From Candidatus Rokuibacteriota bacterium (GTDB lineage Bacteria; Methylomirabilota; Methylomirabilia; Rokubacteriales; CSP1-6): a stretch of 64,000 bases of DNA. Below are positions 19,899 through 31,544 of the stretch, one piece after another. Where the stretch lies: positions 37,119 through 101,118 of the forward strand of contig QHTE01000050.1 in NCBI GenBank assembly GCA_003220685.1, in the 5' to 3' direction. The translations under genes were made by a program, and so were the position numbers. The notes below the pieces were generated by a model. It saw only the letters and a list, made by a program, of their open reading frames with translations. It ran no database searches and was not told where the DNA came from. How positions within the stretch are numbered: position 1 is the first letter of the stretch; each line of letters opens with the position of its first letter.

Positions 19899-20624
19899 GT
19901 GCGGTACGCGGTCCTTTCCGACATCCACGCCAATCTCGAAGCGCTCGAGGCCGTCCTGGCCGACGCGGCCCCGCGGACGGACGCGCTGCTGTGCCTGGGG
20001 GACCTGGTCGGCTATGGCGCCGATCCCGTCGCCTGCATCGAGACCGTGGCCGCGCGGGCGCAAACACTCGTCTGCGGCAACCACGAGCAAGCGGTCGCCG
20101 GCCTGATCGACCTCGAGTGGTTCAACGCGCACGCCCGCGCCGCCGCGGAGTGGACGCGCGAGCGGCTCGACGACGACCACCGAGCGTATCTGGCCTCGCT
20201 GCCCCTGGTCGCCGAGGTGGGTGACGCAACGCTCGTGCACGCCTCGCCGGACCGCCCCGACGAGTGGGACTACCTGCTCACCGCGCAGGACGGCTTCGAC
20301 GCGTTCTCCGCCTTTACCACGCGGCTCTGCTTCGTGGGCCACTCGCACCTGGCCGGCACCTGGTCGCTCGGCTCCTCGGGGCCGGAGCACCAGGCGGGCG
20401 CCGTCGACCTCGAGCTCGAGCGCGGCCGGCGCTACCTCGTGAACGTCGGCAGCGTCGGTCAGCCCCGCGATCGCGATCCGCGCGCGTCGTACGCGATCTG
20501 GGACGTCGAGCGCGGGACGATCTCGACCCGCCGCGTCGTCTACGACATCGCGGGGGCGCGAGACAAGATCCTCCGCGGGGGATTGCCGCGGTTCCTGGCC
20601 GACCGCCTCGCGTGGGGCTCCTGA
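19899..20624 (+). CDS. Calcineurin-like metallophosphoesterase
   Basis: 241 residues with all five metallophosphoesterase motifs: SDIHANLEAL (Asp8, His10), GDLVGYG, CGNHEQA, VHASP and FVGHSHLAG. The ending VNVGSVGQPRDRDPRASYAIWD is typical of the YfcE/DevT-like subgroup. The substrate cannot be told. GTG start 9 bases after nusB; 3' end overlaps lnt by 13 bases. Confidence 0.88.
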   Translation: MRYAVLSDIHANLEALEAVLADAAPRTDALLCLGDLVGYGADPVACIETVAARAQTLVCGNHEQAVAGLIDLEWFNAHARAAAEWTRERLDDDHRAYLASLPLVAEVGDATLVHASPDRPDEWDYLLTAQDGFDAFSAFTTRLCFVGHSHLAGTWSLGSSGPEHQAGAVDLELERGRRYLVNVGSVGQPRDRDPRASYAIWDVERGTISTRRVVYDIAGARDKILRGGLPRFLADRLAWGS

Positions 20625-22129
20625 GCCTGCGTCCCTCGCTTCGGCGCGCGCTCGTCCTCACGGCGACCGCCTGCGCCCTGGGTCTGGCGTTTCCGCGAAC
20701 GAACTGGGAGGGGATAGTCTGGGTCGCCCTCACGCCGCCGATCGTCGATGCGCTGCTCCAGCCCATCCGCCAGGCCTTCGGCTGGGGCTGGGTCTTCGGG
20801 ACCGTGTTCTACCTGGTCCTCCTCCGGTGGCTCGATTTCACCTTCAGGACCTACAGCACGATTCCCTGGCCGCTCACCTGGGCGGTGACGTTCGCGCTCG
20901 CGGGGTATTGCGCCCTCTACGTGGCCGCCTTCGCCGCGGCGGTCTCATGGCTCGCGCGACGCTCGATCATCTCGGCGCTTTGCGCGGCGCCGTTCTTCTG
21001 GGTCGCCGGCGAGTGGCTTCGTGGCCATCTCTTCGGAGGCTTTCCCTGGGGTCTGATCGGCTACTCGCAGTACCTGCGTCTGCCCGTCATCCAGATCGCC
21101 GAGCTCGCGGGCGTCTACGGCGTTTCGCTGGTGATCGTCGCGGTCAACGCCGCGATCGCCGGTTGCTTCGTGCTCCCGTGGCGCTCGGCGCTCGGTGGGG
21201 TCGGCCTGGCGGGGGGGCTGCTCGGGGCGACGCTCGCCTTCGGGTTCTGGCGGCTGACGGCCCCGGCGCCTCCGGGCGAGGTGAACGTGGCGATCATGCA
21301 GCCGTCCATCGAGCAGCCGTTGAAGTTCGACCCCGCGTTCGCCTCGACGACCCTCGCGATCTATCTCACCCTGACCTCGCGTGCGGGCGCCCAGCGTCCC
21401 GACCTGATCGTATGGCCCGAGACCGCGGCACCCTCTCCGCTCCGCCGCGATCCCGAGGTTTTGAGGACCCTCGGCGCGCTCGCGGGCTCGCTTCGCGTGC
21501 CGCTCCTCGTGGGCTCGATCGACGTTGATGGATCGACTCCGCCAAAGGTTCACAACACCGCGTTTCTCCTCACCGACCGAGGCATCGTCGGGAGGTATGA
21601 TAAGATTCAGCTCGTCCCCTTCGGTGAGTACGTGCCGCTATCGGGACTGATCGGATTCGTTCGGGGCTGGGCCGAGTTCATCGCCGAGCTCGAGCCGGGC
21701 TCCAGCGCGAGCGTCTTCCCGGGCCCGCCAGCCCCGTTCGGGGTCGTGATCTGTTACGAGGGAATCTTTCCTGAGCTCGTCCGTGAATTCGTAAAAGGTG
21801 GCGCGCGCTTCATCGTGAACATGACGAACGACGCATGGTTTGGCCGTACGAGCGGCCCGTGGCAACATCTCGCCATGTATCCGTTCCGAGCCGTCGAGCA
21901 CCGCATCGCGGTGGTACGCGCGGCGAACACCGGGGTCTCCGCGTTCATCGCGCCCACCGGCAAGATCGTTCGCCGCGTCCCCCTGTACGAGCGGACCACG
22001 GTGGCCGAGCGGGTACCCCTCCGGACCCGGGTGACCCTGTACTCGCGCCTCGGCGACTGGCTCGCGTACCTGGCGCTCGCCGTCTCGGGCGCGTCGCTCG
22101 CGTATCGCGCGTGGAAGCGAGCCGGCTAA
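20612..22129 (+). CDS. lnt: Apolipoprotein N-acyltransferase
   Basis: 505-residue polytopic membrane enzyme with a nitrilase-like periplasmic domain. The catalytic triad is intact: Glu270 in WPETAAP, Lys331 in YDKIQLVPFGEYVP, Cys381 in VICYEGIFPE, almost the same numbering as E. coli. The N-terminal third has about six hydrophobic segments, and one more follows the domain. It N-acylates the lipoprotein cysteine, which must precede Lol sorting (lolC/lolD are nearby). The GTG at 20612 gives the first membrane segment directly. The stop overlaps the prfB start by one base. Confidence 0.95.
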   Translation: MGLLSLRPSLRRALVLTATACALGLAFPRTNWEGIVWVALTPPIVDALLQPIRQAFGWGWVFGTVFYLVLLRWLDFTFRTYSTIPWPLTWAVTFALAGYCALYVAAFAAAVSWLARRSIISALCAAPFFWVAGEWLRGHLFGGFPWGLIGYSQYLRLPVIQIAELAGVYGVSLVIVAVNAAIAGCFVLPWRSALGGVGLAGGLLGATLAFGFWRLTAPAPPGEVNVAIMQPSIEQPLKFDPAFASTTLAIYLTLTSRAGAQRPDLIVWPETAAPSPLRRDPEVLRTLGALAGSLRVPLLVGSIDVDGSTPPKVHNTAFLLTDRGIVGRYDKIQLVPFGEYVPLSGLIGFVRGWAEFIAELEPGSSASVFPGPPAPFGVVICYEGIFPELVREFVKGGARFIVNMTNDAWFGRTSGPWQHLAMYPFRAVEHRIAVVRAANTGVSAFIAPTGKIVRRVPLYERTTVAERVPLRTRVTLYSRLGDWLAYLALAVSGASLAYRAWKRAG

Positions 22130-23233
22130 TGCTCGGCGATTTCAAGCGCGACGTCACGCTCTTGGCGAGCCGGTTGACCGAGCTCCGAGGTCATCTTTGA
22201 CGTCCCTGCCAAGGAACAGCGCCTCGGCGCCCTCGACGCCGAGATGGCCAAGCCTTCCTTCTGGGAGGACAACCGCCGCGCTCAGGAGGTCATCCGCGAG
22301 CGGACCGAGCTCTCGCGCCTCGTCGCGCGCCTGAAAGAGCTCGCCGGGAACGCCGACGACCTCACGGTGCTTCTGGAGCTGGCCGAGGAGGCCACCGACG
22401 GTAGCCTCGACGCCGAGATCGCCGACGGCGTCGCCGGACTGACGAAGGACCTCGACGAGTTCGAGTTGAAGATCATGCTCTCGGGTCCCCACGACACGAA
22501 GGCGGCGATCGTGTCCATCCATCCCGGGGCGGGCGGCACCGAGTCGCAGGACTGGGCCCAGATGCTGCTGCGCATGTACCTCCGCTGGTGCGAGCGCGTC
22601 GGTCTGAAGGCGGAAGTGGTCGATCTGCTGCCGGGGGACGAGGCCGGCATCAAGTCGGCCACCGTCGAAGTGTCCGGCGAGTACGCCTTTGGCTACCTGC
22701 GCGGCGAGACGGGTGTCCATCGCCTGGTGCGCATCTCTCCGTTCGACGCCTCGCGCCGCCGGCAGACGAGCTTCGCCTCGGTCGCGGTCGTGCCCGAGGT
22801 CGACGACGTCGAGGTCAACGTGCGCGAGGACGAGATCCGCGTCGACGTCTTTCGAGCGTCGGGACCGGGCGGGCAGGGCGTCAACACCGCCGACTCGGCC
22901 GTGCGCATCACGCACCTGCCGACGGGCATCGTCGTCTCGTGCCAGAACGAGCGCTCCCAGCTCCGCAACCGCGACACCGCGATGCGGATCCTCAAGGCGA
23001 GGCTCTACGAGATCGCCGAGAAGAAGCAGCGCGAGGAGCTGGCGGAGCTGACCGGCCACAAGAAGGAGATCGCCTTCGGCAGCCAGATCCGGTCCTACAC
23101 GTTCCATCCCTACCAGCTGATCAAGGACCATCGAACCGGGCTCGAGGTCGGCAACGTGGACGCCGTCATGGACGGCGACCTCGACGCCTTCATCAAGGCG
23201 TACCTGCTCTGGGCGCGGGGCCGCGAGGCATGA
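22129..23233 (+). CDS. prfB: Peptide chain release factor 2 with programmed +1 frameshift
   Basis: RF2 encoded in two frames. ATG 22129 opens 23 codons ending at an in-frame TGA (22198-22200). Translation resumes in +1 at GAC (22199-22201) and runs to 23233, giving 367 residues. The RF2 stop-codon reader SPF is at residues 203-205 and the catalytic GGQ at 247-249, matching E. coli positions within three residues. Low RF2 would favour the shift, giving autoregulation. An ATG at 22244 opens the second frame but would remove the N-terminal helices, so the joined reading is preferred. Confidence 0.94.
22186..22201 (+). promoter_or_regulatory. RF2 autoregulatory frameshift site
   Basis: The site reads CGA GGT CAT CTT TGA C. 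It has the slippery CTT (22195-22197), the poor TGA-C stop context, and an internal Shine-Dalgarno-like GAGG (22187-22190) at the same distance as in E. coli prfB. All three classical elements are present. Confidence 0.92.
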
Positions 23234-24708
23234 GCGACGACAACGAGCTGATCCGCCTGCGTCGCGAGAAGCTCGACGCGCTGCGCGGCCGGGGCCTCGA
23301 TCCGTTCGGCGGCCGCTACCCGGTGACGCAGTGGGCTCGCGACCTCGCCGAGCGGCTCGGTAACGCGAACGACGAAGAGCTGAAGGGCTTCGGGCCGGTG
23401 AGCCTCGCCGGCCGCATCGTGGCGATTCGCCACCACGGCAAGACGTGCTTCGCGCATCTCATGGACCAGACCGGCCGGATCCAGCTCTACGCGCGCGCCG
23501 ACGGCCTCGGCGACGAGTACGCGCGGTTCGTCGAGCTCGACACCGGCGACTTCGTCGGAGTGAACGGCGAGATGTTCCGCACGCGGACGGGAGAGCTGAC
23601 GGTCGCCGTGAAGAGCTTTGCGTTCCTGGCCAAGTCGCTCCGGCCACTTCCCGAGAAGTGGCACGGCCTGAAGGACGTGGAGACGCGCTATCGGCAGCGC
23701 TACGTGGACCTCGTCGTCAACGCCGAGGCGCGCGAGGTCTTCTCGATGCGCGCGCGGCTCGTTCGTGCGATCCGCGCCTTCCTCGACGCGCGCGGCTTCC
23801 TCGAGGTCGAGACGCCGATGATGCAGCCGATCCCCGGCGGCGCGATCGCCCGGCCGTTCAAGACACATCACAACGCCCTCGACCTCGACCTCTACCTGCG
23901 CATCGCCCCCGAGCTCTACCTCAAGCGCCTGCTCGTGGGCGGCTTCGAGCGCGTCTACGAGATCAACCGGAACTTCCGGAACGAGGGAACCTCGACGATG
24001 CACAACCCCGAGTTCACGACGCTCGAGTTCTATCAGGCGTACGCCGACTACGCCGACCTGATGGAGCTGACGGAGGCCCTCTTCGTCGAGCTGGCCCACG
24101 CGCTGCGCGGCTCCTTGTCGCTCGTGTGGGGCGAGCACGCGCTCGACCTCAAGCCGCCGTGGCGGCGCCTGCCCTTCTTCGAGGGCATCTCGCAGGCGCT
24201 CGGGCTTTCCGTGACGCCCACGACCGACGTCGAGAGCGTGGCGCGAGCGGCGGCGGCGCGCGGCGTCGGCCGCGACGGCGGACCGGCCTCGAAGCTCTGG
24301 AAGGCCGTGTTCGAGACCCTGGTGGAGCCGACGCTCGTTCAGCCGACGTTCGTCATCGACTTTCCGACCGAGCTCTCCCCGCTGGCCAAGCGCAAGCGCG
24401 ACAATCCGCAGCTGGTCGACCGGTTCGAGCTGTTCGTCGCGCGGCACGAGATGGCCAACGCCTACAGCGAGCTCAACGACCCGATCGACCAGCTCGCGCG
24501 CTTCCGGGAGCAGGCGGCCCTGCAGGCACGCGGCGACGACGAGGCGCACTGGCTCGACGAGGACTACGTCCGGGCGCTGGAGTACGGCATGCCGCCGGCC
24601 GCGGGGGAGGGGATCGGCATCGACCGGCTGCTCATGATGTTCGCGAATCAGTCCTCGATCCGCGAGACGATCCTGTTCCCGCTGCTCCGGCCCGAGGGCG
24701 GCCGATGA
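23230..24708 (+). CDS. lysS: Lysyl-tRNA synthetase, class II
   Basis: 492 residues. An N-terminal OB-fold tRNA anticodon-binding domain (about 55-160, [19 protein letters not shown]) is followed by the class II catalytic core. This has motif 1 around [12 protein letters not shown], motif 2 [15 protein letters not shown] and motif 3 [12 protein letters not shown]. The prfB-lysS pair overlaps by 4 bases (ATGA). Charges tRNA-Lys. Confidence 0.96.
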   Translation: MSDDNELIRLRREKLDALRGRGLDPFGGRYPVTQWARDLAERLGNANDEELKGFGPVSLAGRIVAIRHHGKTCFAHLMDQTGRIQLYARADGLGDEYARFVELDTGDFVGVNGEMFRTRTGELTVAVKSFAFLAKSLRPLPEKWHGLKDVETRYRQRYVDLVVNAEAREVFSMRARLVRAIRAFLDARGFLEVETPMMQPIPGGAIARPFKTHHNALDLDLYLRIAPELYLKRLLVGGFERVYEINRNFRNEGTSTMHNPEFTTLEFYQAYADYADLMELTEALFVELAHALRGSLSLVWGEHALDLKPPWRRLPFFEGISQALGLSVTPTTDVESVARAAAARGVGRDGGPASKLWKAVFETLVEPTLVQPTFVIDFPTELSPLAKRKRDNPQLVDRFELFVARHEMANAYSELNDPIDQLARFREQAALQARGDDEAHWLDEDYVRALEYGMPPAAGEGIGIDRLLMMFANQSSIRETILFPLLRPEGGR

Positions 24709-25937
24709 AGGGCGGGCTGCCCTTCGAGCTTCTCCTCGGCTTGCGCTATCTGCGGTCGCGCGGCCAGCGGACGAACCTCTCGCTGTTCGTCTGGATCGGG
24801 CTGGGCGGCGTCTTCCTGGGGGTCGCCGCGCTCATCGTGGTGCTCGCGGTGATGACCGGCTTCCAGGACGGCATCCGCGATCGGATCATCGCCGGGAGCC
24901 CGCACCTGCTCATCTTCCAGGCCGGCGCGCAGGGGCTCGCGGACGCCGACACGATCGCCGGCCGCGTGAAAACGATCCGCGGCGTCCACTCGGCGACGCC
25001 CTTCGTCCACCAGCAGGCGCTCTTCACGACGTCGAGCGGCGGGGCGCGCGGCGGCCTGATCCGCGGGGTCGACCTGGCCACGCCGGCGGTCCGCGAGGAC
25101 GTCCGGTCCCAGCTCCGTCAGGGCTCGATCGATCCGCTCGCCGACGGCGCGCCGGCGATCTTGCTCGGCCGCGAGCTGGCGCGCAGCCTCGGCGTGTTCC
25201 CCGGCGACTCGGTCACGTTGATCTCCCCCGAGGGCGCCGTGACCGCCGTGGGGATGGTCCCCAAGATGCGGCGCTACCTCGTGGCCGGCACGATCGAGAT
25301 CGGCATGCACGAGTACGACTCCTCGATCGCCTATCTGAGCCTGCCCCAGGCCAAGGAGTTCGCCGGACTCGTCGGGGTCACCGGCATCGAGGTCAAGCTG
25401 AACGACCCGTTCGAGGCCAAGAACGTCGGCCGCCTCGTCGCCGCCCAGCTCGGCTTCCGGTTCTGGGTTCGCGACTGGATGGAGATGAACCGGAGCCTCT
25501 TCGCGGCGCTCCAGCTCGAGAAGCTGGCGCTCTTCGTCGTGGTGACGATCATCGTGCTCGTCGCGGCGTTCGCGATCATCGGCCACCTCGTGCTGCTCGT
25601 CGCCGAGAAGCGCAAGGAGATCGGGATCCTCAAGGCGGTCGGTGCCTCCTCGCGGTCGATCACCCTGGTGTTCTTCGCCGTCGGCATGACGATTGGCGGC
25701 GCCGGCACCGCGGCCGGCGCGGCGGCGGGCCTCAGTCTGATCTGGGCCCAGAACACCTACAAGGTGATCCGGCTGGCCGGCGACGTGTACCAGATCGATC
25801 ACCTGCCGATGAAGCTGACGATGAGCGACGGGCTCCTGATCATCGGCGCCACGCTCCTGCTCTCCTTCCTGGCCACGATCATCCCGGCCAAGCGCGCGGG
25901 CTCGCTGGCGCCGGTCGACGTGCTCCGGTATGAGTGA
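24705..25937 (+). CDS. lolC: Lipoprotein-releasing ABC transporter permease LolC/E
   Basis: 410-residue permease of the LolCDE type. One transmembrane helix lies near 22-46, then a large periplasmic MacB-like domain (about 47-270), then three helices near 272-298, 318-345 and 375-397. [13 protein letters not shown] at the start and [14 protein letters not shown] before the third helix are family hallmarks. It extracts lipoproteins from the inner membrane with LolD, encoded next with an 8-base overlap. Only one permease is present, so a homodimeric LolC/LolE-type (LolF-like) transporter is likely. Confidence 0.92.
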   Translation: MKGGLPFELLLGLRYLRSRGQRTNLSLFVWIGLGGVFLGVAALIVVLAVMTGFQDGIRDRIIAGSPHLLIFQAGAQGLADADTIAGRVKTIRGVHSATPFVHQQALFTTSSGGARGGLIRGVDLATPAVREDVRSQLRQGSIDPLADGAPAILLGRELARSLGVFPGDSVTLISPEGAVTAVGMVPKMRRYLVAGTIEIGMHEYDSSIAYLSLPQAKEFAGLVGVTGIEVKLNDPFEAKNVGRLVAAQLGFRFWVRDWMEMNRSLFAALQLEKLALFVVVTIIVLVAAFAIIGHLVLLVAEKRKEIGILKAVGASSRSITLVFFAVGMTIGGAGTAAGAAAGLSLIWAQNTYKVIRLAGDVYQIDHLPMKLTMSDGLLIIGATLLLSFLATIIPAKRAGSLAPVDVLRYE

Positions 25938-26646
25938 CGACACGAGCCCCGCGCTGCTCGTCGGCGAGGAGCTGGAAAAGGAGTACCGGTCCGGACCGGA
26001 GGTCGTGCGTGTGCTGCGCGGCGCCAGCGTGAGGATCGCGTCCGGTGAGTTCGTCGCCCTCCTGGGCGCCTCCGGAGTCGGGAAATCGACGTTGCTCCAC
26101 CTGCTCGGCGGGCTCGACCGGCCGACGGCCGGGCGCGTCCGCTTCCAGGGCGAGGATCTCGCGGCCTGGCCCGAGACCGCGCTTGCGCGCTATCGTCGCC
26201 GCGACGTCGGGTTCGTCTTCCAGTTCTACAACCTCCTCGGCGACATGAGCGCGCTCGAGAACGCGATGATCCCCGCGCTGATCGAGCGCAAGCCGGCTCG
26301 CGAGGTCCGAGAGCTCGCGGCGGCCGCCCTCGCCGAAGTCGGGCTCGCCGATCGGCTCAAGCACCTGCCCGGAGAGCTCTCGGGCGGCGAGCAGCAGCGG
26401 GTCGCGATCGCGCGAGCGCTCATCAACAACCCCAAGGTCATCCTCGCCGACGAGCCGACGGGCAACCTGGACCCCAAGACGAGCGAGGTCATCTACGATC
26501 TCTTCCTCCGGCTGCAGGCCGAGCGGGGCCTGGCCTTTCTCGTGGCCACCCACAACCCGGACCTGGCCCAGAAGGCCGAGCGGGGGTATCGCCTGGTGGA
26601 GGGCCGCGCGCGCGAGATCAAGGGTGATTCGACGCCGATCAGATAA
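25930..26646 (+). CDS. lolD: Lipoprotein-releasing ABC transporter ATPase LolD
   Basis: 238-residue ABC ATPase: Walker A GASGVGKS (46-53), Q-loop in FVFQFYNL, signature [14 protein letters not shown] (about 150), Walker [13 protein letters not shown], and the H-loop in [10 protein letters not shown]. It belongs to the LolD/MacB branch and powers the permease directly upstream. It ends the lnt-prfB-lysS-lolC-lolD run. Confidence 0.94.
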   Translation: MSDDTSPALLVGEELEKEYRSGPEVVRVLRGASVRIASGEFVALLGASGVGKSTLLHLLGGLDRPTAGRVRFQGEDLAAWPETALARYRRRDVGFVFQFYNLLGDMSALENAMIPALIERKPAREVRELAAAALAEVGLADRLKHLPGELSGGEQQRVAIARALINNPKVILADEPTGNLDPKTSEVIYDLFLRLQAERGLAFLVATHNPDLAQKAERGYRLVEGRAREIKGDSTPIR

Positions 26647-26706
26647 CGGTTTCGCGCAGTTAGTCGAAGACGGGGAAAAAGGCTAGCGGGCTGGGAAGCG
26701 GTGGGC

Positions 26707-26712
26707 TATACT
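26707..26712 (+). promoter_or_regulatory. Weak candidate -10 box upstream of clpC
   Basis: TATACT in the 144-base gap before clpC, with 78 bases to the start codon. No good -35 partner and no recognisable heat-shock or CIRCE element was found in the gap. Confidence 0.25.
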
Positions 26713-26790
26713 GAAGTCGCAGTCTGGTAACTAGCCGTCAGCGCAAGTAAATTCGCATCTCCGCGAGTTGCGGGAGGGTGGGGCACACCA

Positions 26791-29238
26791 GTGTTTGAAC
26801 GGTTCACCGAACGGGCGCGACGGGTCATTATCTTAGCGCGTGAGGAAGCCGGCCGTTTCCGCCACGACTTCGTCGGCACCGAGCACGTCCTGCTCGGGCT
26901 GATCCGCGACGGCGAGGGGATCGCGACCGCGGTTCTCCAGCGGCTCGGGCTCCGGCTCGAGACCGTGAAGGCGGAGGTCGAGCGCGCGCTCGCGGGATTC
27001 CCCAAGACGCTCACGTTCGGCGAAGTGCCGTTCACGCCGCAGGCCAAGCGCGTGCTGGAGCTCTCCATCGAGGAAGCGCGGCAGCTCGGCCACAACTACA
27101 TCGGCACCGAGCATCTGCTGCTCGGCCTCATGAAAGAGGGGCAGTCGATCGCCGCGAAGATCCTCGAATCGCTCGGCGCCCGGCTCGACGAGGTCCGGCA
27201 GGAGACTCTGGCGCTGCTCGGCGACCAGTACTACCCGAGGCCCAAGAAGCGCTCGCAGACTCCCGTCCTCGACGAGTTCGCACGCGACCTGACCCAGCTG
27301 GCCCGCGAGACCAAGCTCGATCCGGTCATCGGCCGTGAGCAGGAGATCGAGCGCGTCATCCAGATCCTCGCGCGTCGCACGAAGAACAACCCCGTTCTGA
27401 TCGGCGAGCCCGGCGTCGGCAAAACCGCGATCGTCGAGGGGCTCGCGCAGAAGATCGTCAGTCACGACGTGCCCGACGTTCTCGTGAACAAGCGGCTGCT
27501 CCAGCTCGATCTGGGCGCCCTCGTCGCCGGGACGAAGTATCGCGGCCAGTTCGAGGAGCGGCTGAAGGCGGTGATGAAGGAGATCCGCCAGTCGGAGAAC
27601 GTCGTGCTCTTCCTCGACGAGCTCCACACGCTCATCGGCGCCGGCGCCGCCGAAGGGGCGATCGACGCCTCGAACATGCTCAAGCCGGCCCTCTCGCGCG
27701 GCGAGATCCAGACGATCGGCGCGACGACCCTCGACGAGTACCGCAAGTACATCGAGAAGGACGGCGCCCTCGAGCGTCGCTTCCAGCCGGTCATCGTCAA
27801 GGCGCCCTCGGTGCCGCAGGCGATCGAGATCATCCGCGGGCTCCGGCACAAGTACGAGGCCCATCACCGGGTGAAGATCACTGAGCGCGCGATCTCCGCA
27901 GCGGTGCAGCTGGCCGATCGCTACATCACCGACCGCCAGCTGCCCGACAAGGCGATCGACGTGATCGACGAGGCCTCCTCGCGCACCCGCCTCATGGCGC
28001 TGACCCCGCCGCCCGAGCTCAAGGAGATCGAGAAGGAGCTCGAGCGCGTGATCCGCGAGAAGGACATGTACCTCGAGGCGCAGGAGTTCGAGAAGGCCGC
28101 CTCGCTGCGCGAGAAGGAGAAGGTCCTTCGCCACCGCGACGAGGAGCTCAAGCGCGAGTGGGAGAAGAACAAGGGCAAGGGGACGCAGTCAGTCGAGGAA
28201 GAGGACATCGAGTTCATCGTCTCCCGCTGGACCGGCATCCCGCTGGCCAAGCTCGAAGAGAAAGAATCCGAGAAGCTCGCCCGCATGGAAGAGGCGCTCC
28301 ACGGGCGGATCATCGGTCAGAACGACGCGGTCGCGGCCGTCGCGCGTGCGATCCGTCGCTCCCGCGCCGGCCTGAAGGACGCCAAGCGGCCCGTCGGCTC
28401 GTTCGTCTTCCTCGGCCCCACGGGCGTCGGCAAGACCGAGCTGGCCCGGGCCCTCGCCGAGTACCTGTTCGGCGACGAGAACGCCCTCATCCGCGTGGAC
28501 ATGTCCGAGTACATGGAGAAGTTCTCGGTCTCGCGCCTGCTCGGCGCACCGCCCGGCTACGTGGGCTACGAAGAGGGCGGGTTCCTGACCGAGAAGGTTC
28601 GGCGGCGCCCGTACTCCGTCGTGCTCTTCGACGAGATCGAGAAGGCCCACCCGGACGTCTTCAACATGATGCTCCAGGTGCTGGACGACGGTCGCCTGAC
28701 CGACTCGCTCGGCCACGTGGTCGATTTCAAGAACACGATCCTCATCATGACCTCGAACCTCGGGACCAGCCTCATCGGCAAGCGCGTGTCCCCCGGCTTC
28801 CTCCAGGAGACCGACGAGTCGAGCTACGAGAAGATGAAGGAGCGCGTGCTCGAGGAGATGAAGCGGGCGTTCCGGCCCGAGTTCCTGAACCGGATCGACG
28901 ACATCATCGTCTTCCACGCACTCTCGGTCGAGCACATCAACGAGATCATCCGGCTGATGATCGGCCGGATCAACAAGCAGCTCACCGAGAAGGGCATCGA
29001 GCTCGTGCTGACGCCGGCGGCCCAAGCGGCGCTGGTGGAGAAGGGATACGATCAGACGTACGGCGCGCGGCAACTACGGCGGACGATCCAGAAGCACATC
29101 GAGGATCCCCTGGCCGAGGCGATCGTTCGGGGCCAGGTCGTGGAGAGCGCCCGCATCGAGGTCGATGTCGACGGGGCGAACTTCACGTTCCGCGAAGCGC
29201 AGGCCGCCGACGCGCCGCTCGAGCTTGCTGAGCACTAG
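26791..29238 (+). CDS. clpC: ATP-dependent Clp protease ATPase subunit ClpC
   Basis: 815-residue Hsp100 unfoldase. The double Clp-N domain (about 1-145) contains [19 protein letters not shown] and its repeat [19 protein letters not shown]. The first AAA+ module has Walker A GEPGVGKT (about 205). A UVR/middle segment follows ([18 protein letters not shown], about 430-447). The second AAA+ module has GPTGVGKT (about 542). The UVR motif and short middle domain mark ClpC rather than ClpB. It would feed ClpP. The GTG start has a purine-rich GGGAGG upstream. Confidence 0.95.
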   Translation: MFERFTERARRVIILAREEAGRFRHDFVGTEHVLLGLIRDGEGIATAVLQRLGLRLETVKAEVERALAGFPKTLTFGEVPFTPQAKRVLELSIEEARQLGHNYIGTEHLLLGLMKEGQSIAAKILESLGARLDEVRQETLALLGDQYYPRPKKRSQTPVLDEFARDLTQLARETKLDPVIGREQEIERVIQILARRTKNNPVLIGEPGVGKTAIVEGLAQKIVSHDVPDVLVNKRLLQLDLGALVAGTKYRGQFEERLKAVMKEIRQSENVVLFLDELHTLIGAGAAEGAIDASNMLKPALSRGEIQTIGATTLDEYRKYIEKDGALERRFQPVIVKAPSVPQAIEIIRGLRHKYEAHHRVKITERAISAAVQLADRYITDRQLPDKAIDVIDEASSRTRLMALTPPPELKEIEKELERVIREKDMYLEAQEFEKAASLREKEKVLRHRDEELKREWEKNKGKGTQSVEEEDIEFIVSRWTGIPLAKLEEKESEKLARMEEALHGRIIGQNDAVAAVARAIRRSRAGLKDAKRPVGSFVFLGPTGVGKTELARALAEYLFGDENALIRVDMSEYMEKFSVSRLLGAPPGYVGYEEGGFLTEKVRRRPYSVVLFDEIEKAHPDVFNMMLQVLDDGRLTDSLGHVVDFKNTILIMTSNLGTSLIGKRVSPGFLQETDESSYEKMKERVLEEMKRAFRPEFLNRIDDIIVFHALSVEHINEIIRLMIGRINKQLTEKGIELVLTPAAQAALVEKGYDQTYGARQLRRTIQKHIEDPLAEAIVRGQVVESARIEVDVDGANFTFREAQAADAPLELAEH

Positions 29239-29267
29239 CGCACCGACCCTGCACGCCTGAGCGCCTG

Positions 29268-31535
29268 GTGTCGACAGCGGGCCCGGTGCGTCTCACGGTC
29301 GTCATTGTTCTCACGGCGGGCCTCTTCATCGCATCGACGGCACGGGCGCAGCAATCCCAACCGCAACCGGCGCCCATCATCATCCGGGACATCCACGTCG
29401 AGGGTAATCGGCGGGTCCAGGACGCCGTGATCCTCGGCCGCATCAAGAGCACCGTCGGCTCGGCCTTCAACCCCTCGCTCCTCTCCGAGGACATCCGCGC
29501 CATCTTCGGCCTCGGCTTCTTCGACGACGTCCAGGTCCGGGTCGAGGACTTCGAGGGCGGCGTGCGGATCGTCTTCGTGGTGTCGGAGCGGCCCTTCATC
29601 CGCGACGTCGACTTCGTCGGCAACAAGAAAGAGGACCGCGACACGCTGCAGGACAAGATCGACCTCAAGCTCGGGAGCGTCTACAACCCGGTCGACGTGC
29701 AGCGCGCGGTGGAGACGCTGCGGGATTTCTACGAGGACGAGGGCTACTTCGAGGTCCAGATCACGCCCACCGTCGAGAAATTCGCCGACTCGGACGTGAA
29801 GCTGATCTTCAACATCGTCGAGGGGCGGCAGATCACGATCGAGTCGATCGTGTTCAAGGGCAACCAGGGGATGCGGGACGACCAGCTCAAGGACGCGATG
29901 GAGACGAAGGAGCGGCAGTACTTCATCCTGCGCGGCAAGGTGCAGCGCCAGCGCCTCGAGACCGATATCGACCGCATCATCCAGCTCTACAACGACCACG
30001 GCTACATCCAGGCTCGCGTGGAATCGCACGACGTCGCCGTCGATCGCGAGAAGGCGCGGGTGACCATCACGATCGTCGTCGTCGAGGGCCCCCAGTTCCG
30101 GGTCGGCGAGGTGAAGATTACCGGGGTCACCCTCTTGCCGGAGAAAGAGGTCGAGCGGCAGGTCCGGCTCAAGACCGGCGACGTGTTCTCGGTGAGCCGG
30201 GTCCGGGACAGCGTCACCGGGATCCTGAACCTCTACAGCACGATCGGCCGCGCGTCGGCCGACGTGAACCCCAAGCGCGATCAGCTCCCGACCGTCAACC
30301 AGATCAACCTCACGTTCGAGATCACCGAGGGGCCCGAGGTCTACGTCGAGCGCATCAACATCAGCGGCAACGTCCGGAGCGAGGACAAGATCCTGAGACG
30401 GGAGCTGCCGCTGCACGAGGGCGATCTCTACACCTTGCAGAACAAGGAAAAGGCCCGGCAGCGGCTCGTCAATCTGGGCTACTTCGAGACCGTCAACGTC
30501 GACACGCAGCCCGGCTCGGACAAGACGAAGATCATCGTGAACATCGTGGTGGTCGAGCGCGCCACCGGGATCTTCAGCATCGGCGGCGGCTACTCGTCAG
30601 TCGACTCCCTGGTGGGGACGATCGACCTCGCCCAGCGCAACTTCCTGGGCCGGGGCTGGGAGGTCGCGATCCGGATCCGGGCCGGCGCGGTCACCCAGCA
30701 GGGGACGATCAGCTTCACCGATCCCTGGCTGTTCGATCGCCCCCTCTCGGGCGGCTTCGACATCTACAAGAGCATCCGCGATTATCAGGACTACACCTAT
30801 GACACCACCGGCTTGAACCTCCGGCTGAGCCACCCCTTCGCCGAGTACTGGCGCTGGCACACGGGGTATCGCATATCGCAGGACATCGTCAGGAACCTGA
30901 GCGATACCGCGCCGCCCGACCTCGTCGAACAGAAGGGCACGACGATCACCTCCTCGATCGGGGCGTCGCTGACCCGCGACAGCCGCGACCTGATCGCGGC
31001 GCCCTCCAAGGGCGGGCAGACCGTGATCGCCTTCGACTTCGCCGGGCTGGGCGGGGACTCGCAGTTCTACAAGGGGACAATTCTGCAGACGTACTTCAAG
31101 CCGATCTGGTTCGGTCACGTCCTGGGGACCCGGTTCGAGGCCGGGTACGCCGACGGGTGGGGGGGCAAGGATCTCCCGATCTTCGAGCGCTTCTACCTGG
31201 GCGGCCCCAACACGATCCGCGCCTTCAAGTACCGGAGCGTCTCGCCGGTCGACGACGCCGGGTTCAAGACGGGTGGCACGACCGAGGTCCTCGCCAATGT
31301 CGAGTACGTTATCCCCCTGCCGTTCGGCCTGCGAATCGCCTTCTTCTTCGACGTCGGGAACGTCTATGGGTTCGGGACCCCGTTCGATCTCGCGGATGTG
31401 CGGTATGGGCCGGGTGCGGGTATACGATGGCAGTCGCCTTTCGGGCCCATCCGGGTGGACTATGGCGTGAATATCGACCGGCGGGCGGGCGAGGGGCCCG
31501 GGGCGTTCCACTTCTCCGTAGGCTCGCCGTTCTAG
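29268..31535 (+). CDS. bamA: Outer membrane protein assembly factor BamA
   Basis: 755 residues. A signal peptide ends near ARAQ (residue 28). Five POTRA repeats span roughly 30-365, each with the IxxIxVxGN-type pattern ([15 protein letters not shown] first). An Omp85 beta-barrel runs to the C-terminal Phe (FHFSVGSPF), the usual outer-membrane insertion signal. [10 protein letters not shown] near 650 corresponds to the conserved RGF-type loop motif. It inserts outer-membrane proteins. GTG 29268 was used; GTG 29286 also leaves a full signal peptide. It leads the envelope operon. Confidence 0.95.
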   Translation: MSTAGPVRLTVVIVLTAGLFIASTARAQQSQPQPAPIIIRDIHVEGNRRVQDAVILGRIKSTVGSAFNPSLLSEDIRAIFGLGFFDDVQVRVEDFEGGVRIVFVVSERPFIRDVDFVGNKKEDRDTLQDKIDLKLGSVYNPVDVQRAVETLRDFYEDEGYFEVQITPTVEKFADSDVKLIFNIVEGRQITIESIVFKGNQGMRDDQLKDAMETKERQYFILRGKVQRQRLETDIDRIIQLYNDHGYIQARVESHDVAVDREKARVTITIVVVEGPQFRVGEVKITGVTLLPEKEVERQVRLKTGDVFSVSRVRDSVTGILNLYSTIGRASADVNPKRDQLPTVNQINLTFEITEGPEVYVERINISGNVRSEDKILRRELPLHEGDLYTLQNKEKARQRLVNLGYFETVNVDTQPGSDKTKIIVNIVVVERATGIFSIGGGYSSVDSLVGTIDLAQRNFLGRGWEVAIRIRAGAVTQQGTISFTDPWLFDRPLSGGFDIYKSIRDYQDYTYDTTGLNLRLSHPFAEYWRWHTGYRISQDIVRNLSDTAPPDLVEQKGTTITSSIGASLTRDSRDLIAAPSKGGQTVIAFDFAGLGGDSQFYKGTILQTYFKPIWFGHVLGTRFEAGYADGWGGKDLPIFERFYLGGPNTIRAFKYRSVSPVDDAGFKTGGTTEVLANVEYVIPLPFGLRIAFFFDVGNVYGFGTPFDLADVRYGPGAGIRWQSPFGPIRVDYGVNIDRRAGEGPGAFHFSVGSPF

Positions 31536-31544
31536 GAGGGTCGG

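Noticed and set aside
26647-26790. Heat-shock CIRCE operator or sigma-32 promoter before clpC
   Set aside because: No TTAGCACTC-N9-GAGTGCTAA inverted repeat and no CTTGAA/CCCCAT pair is present.
29239-29267. Terminator between clpC and bamA
   Set aside because: The 29-base gap has no hairpin followed by a T run.
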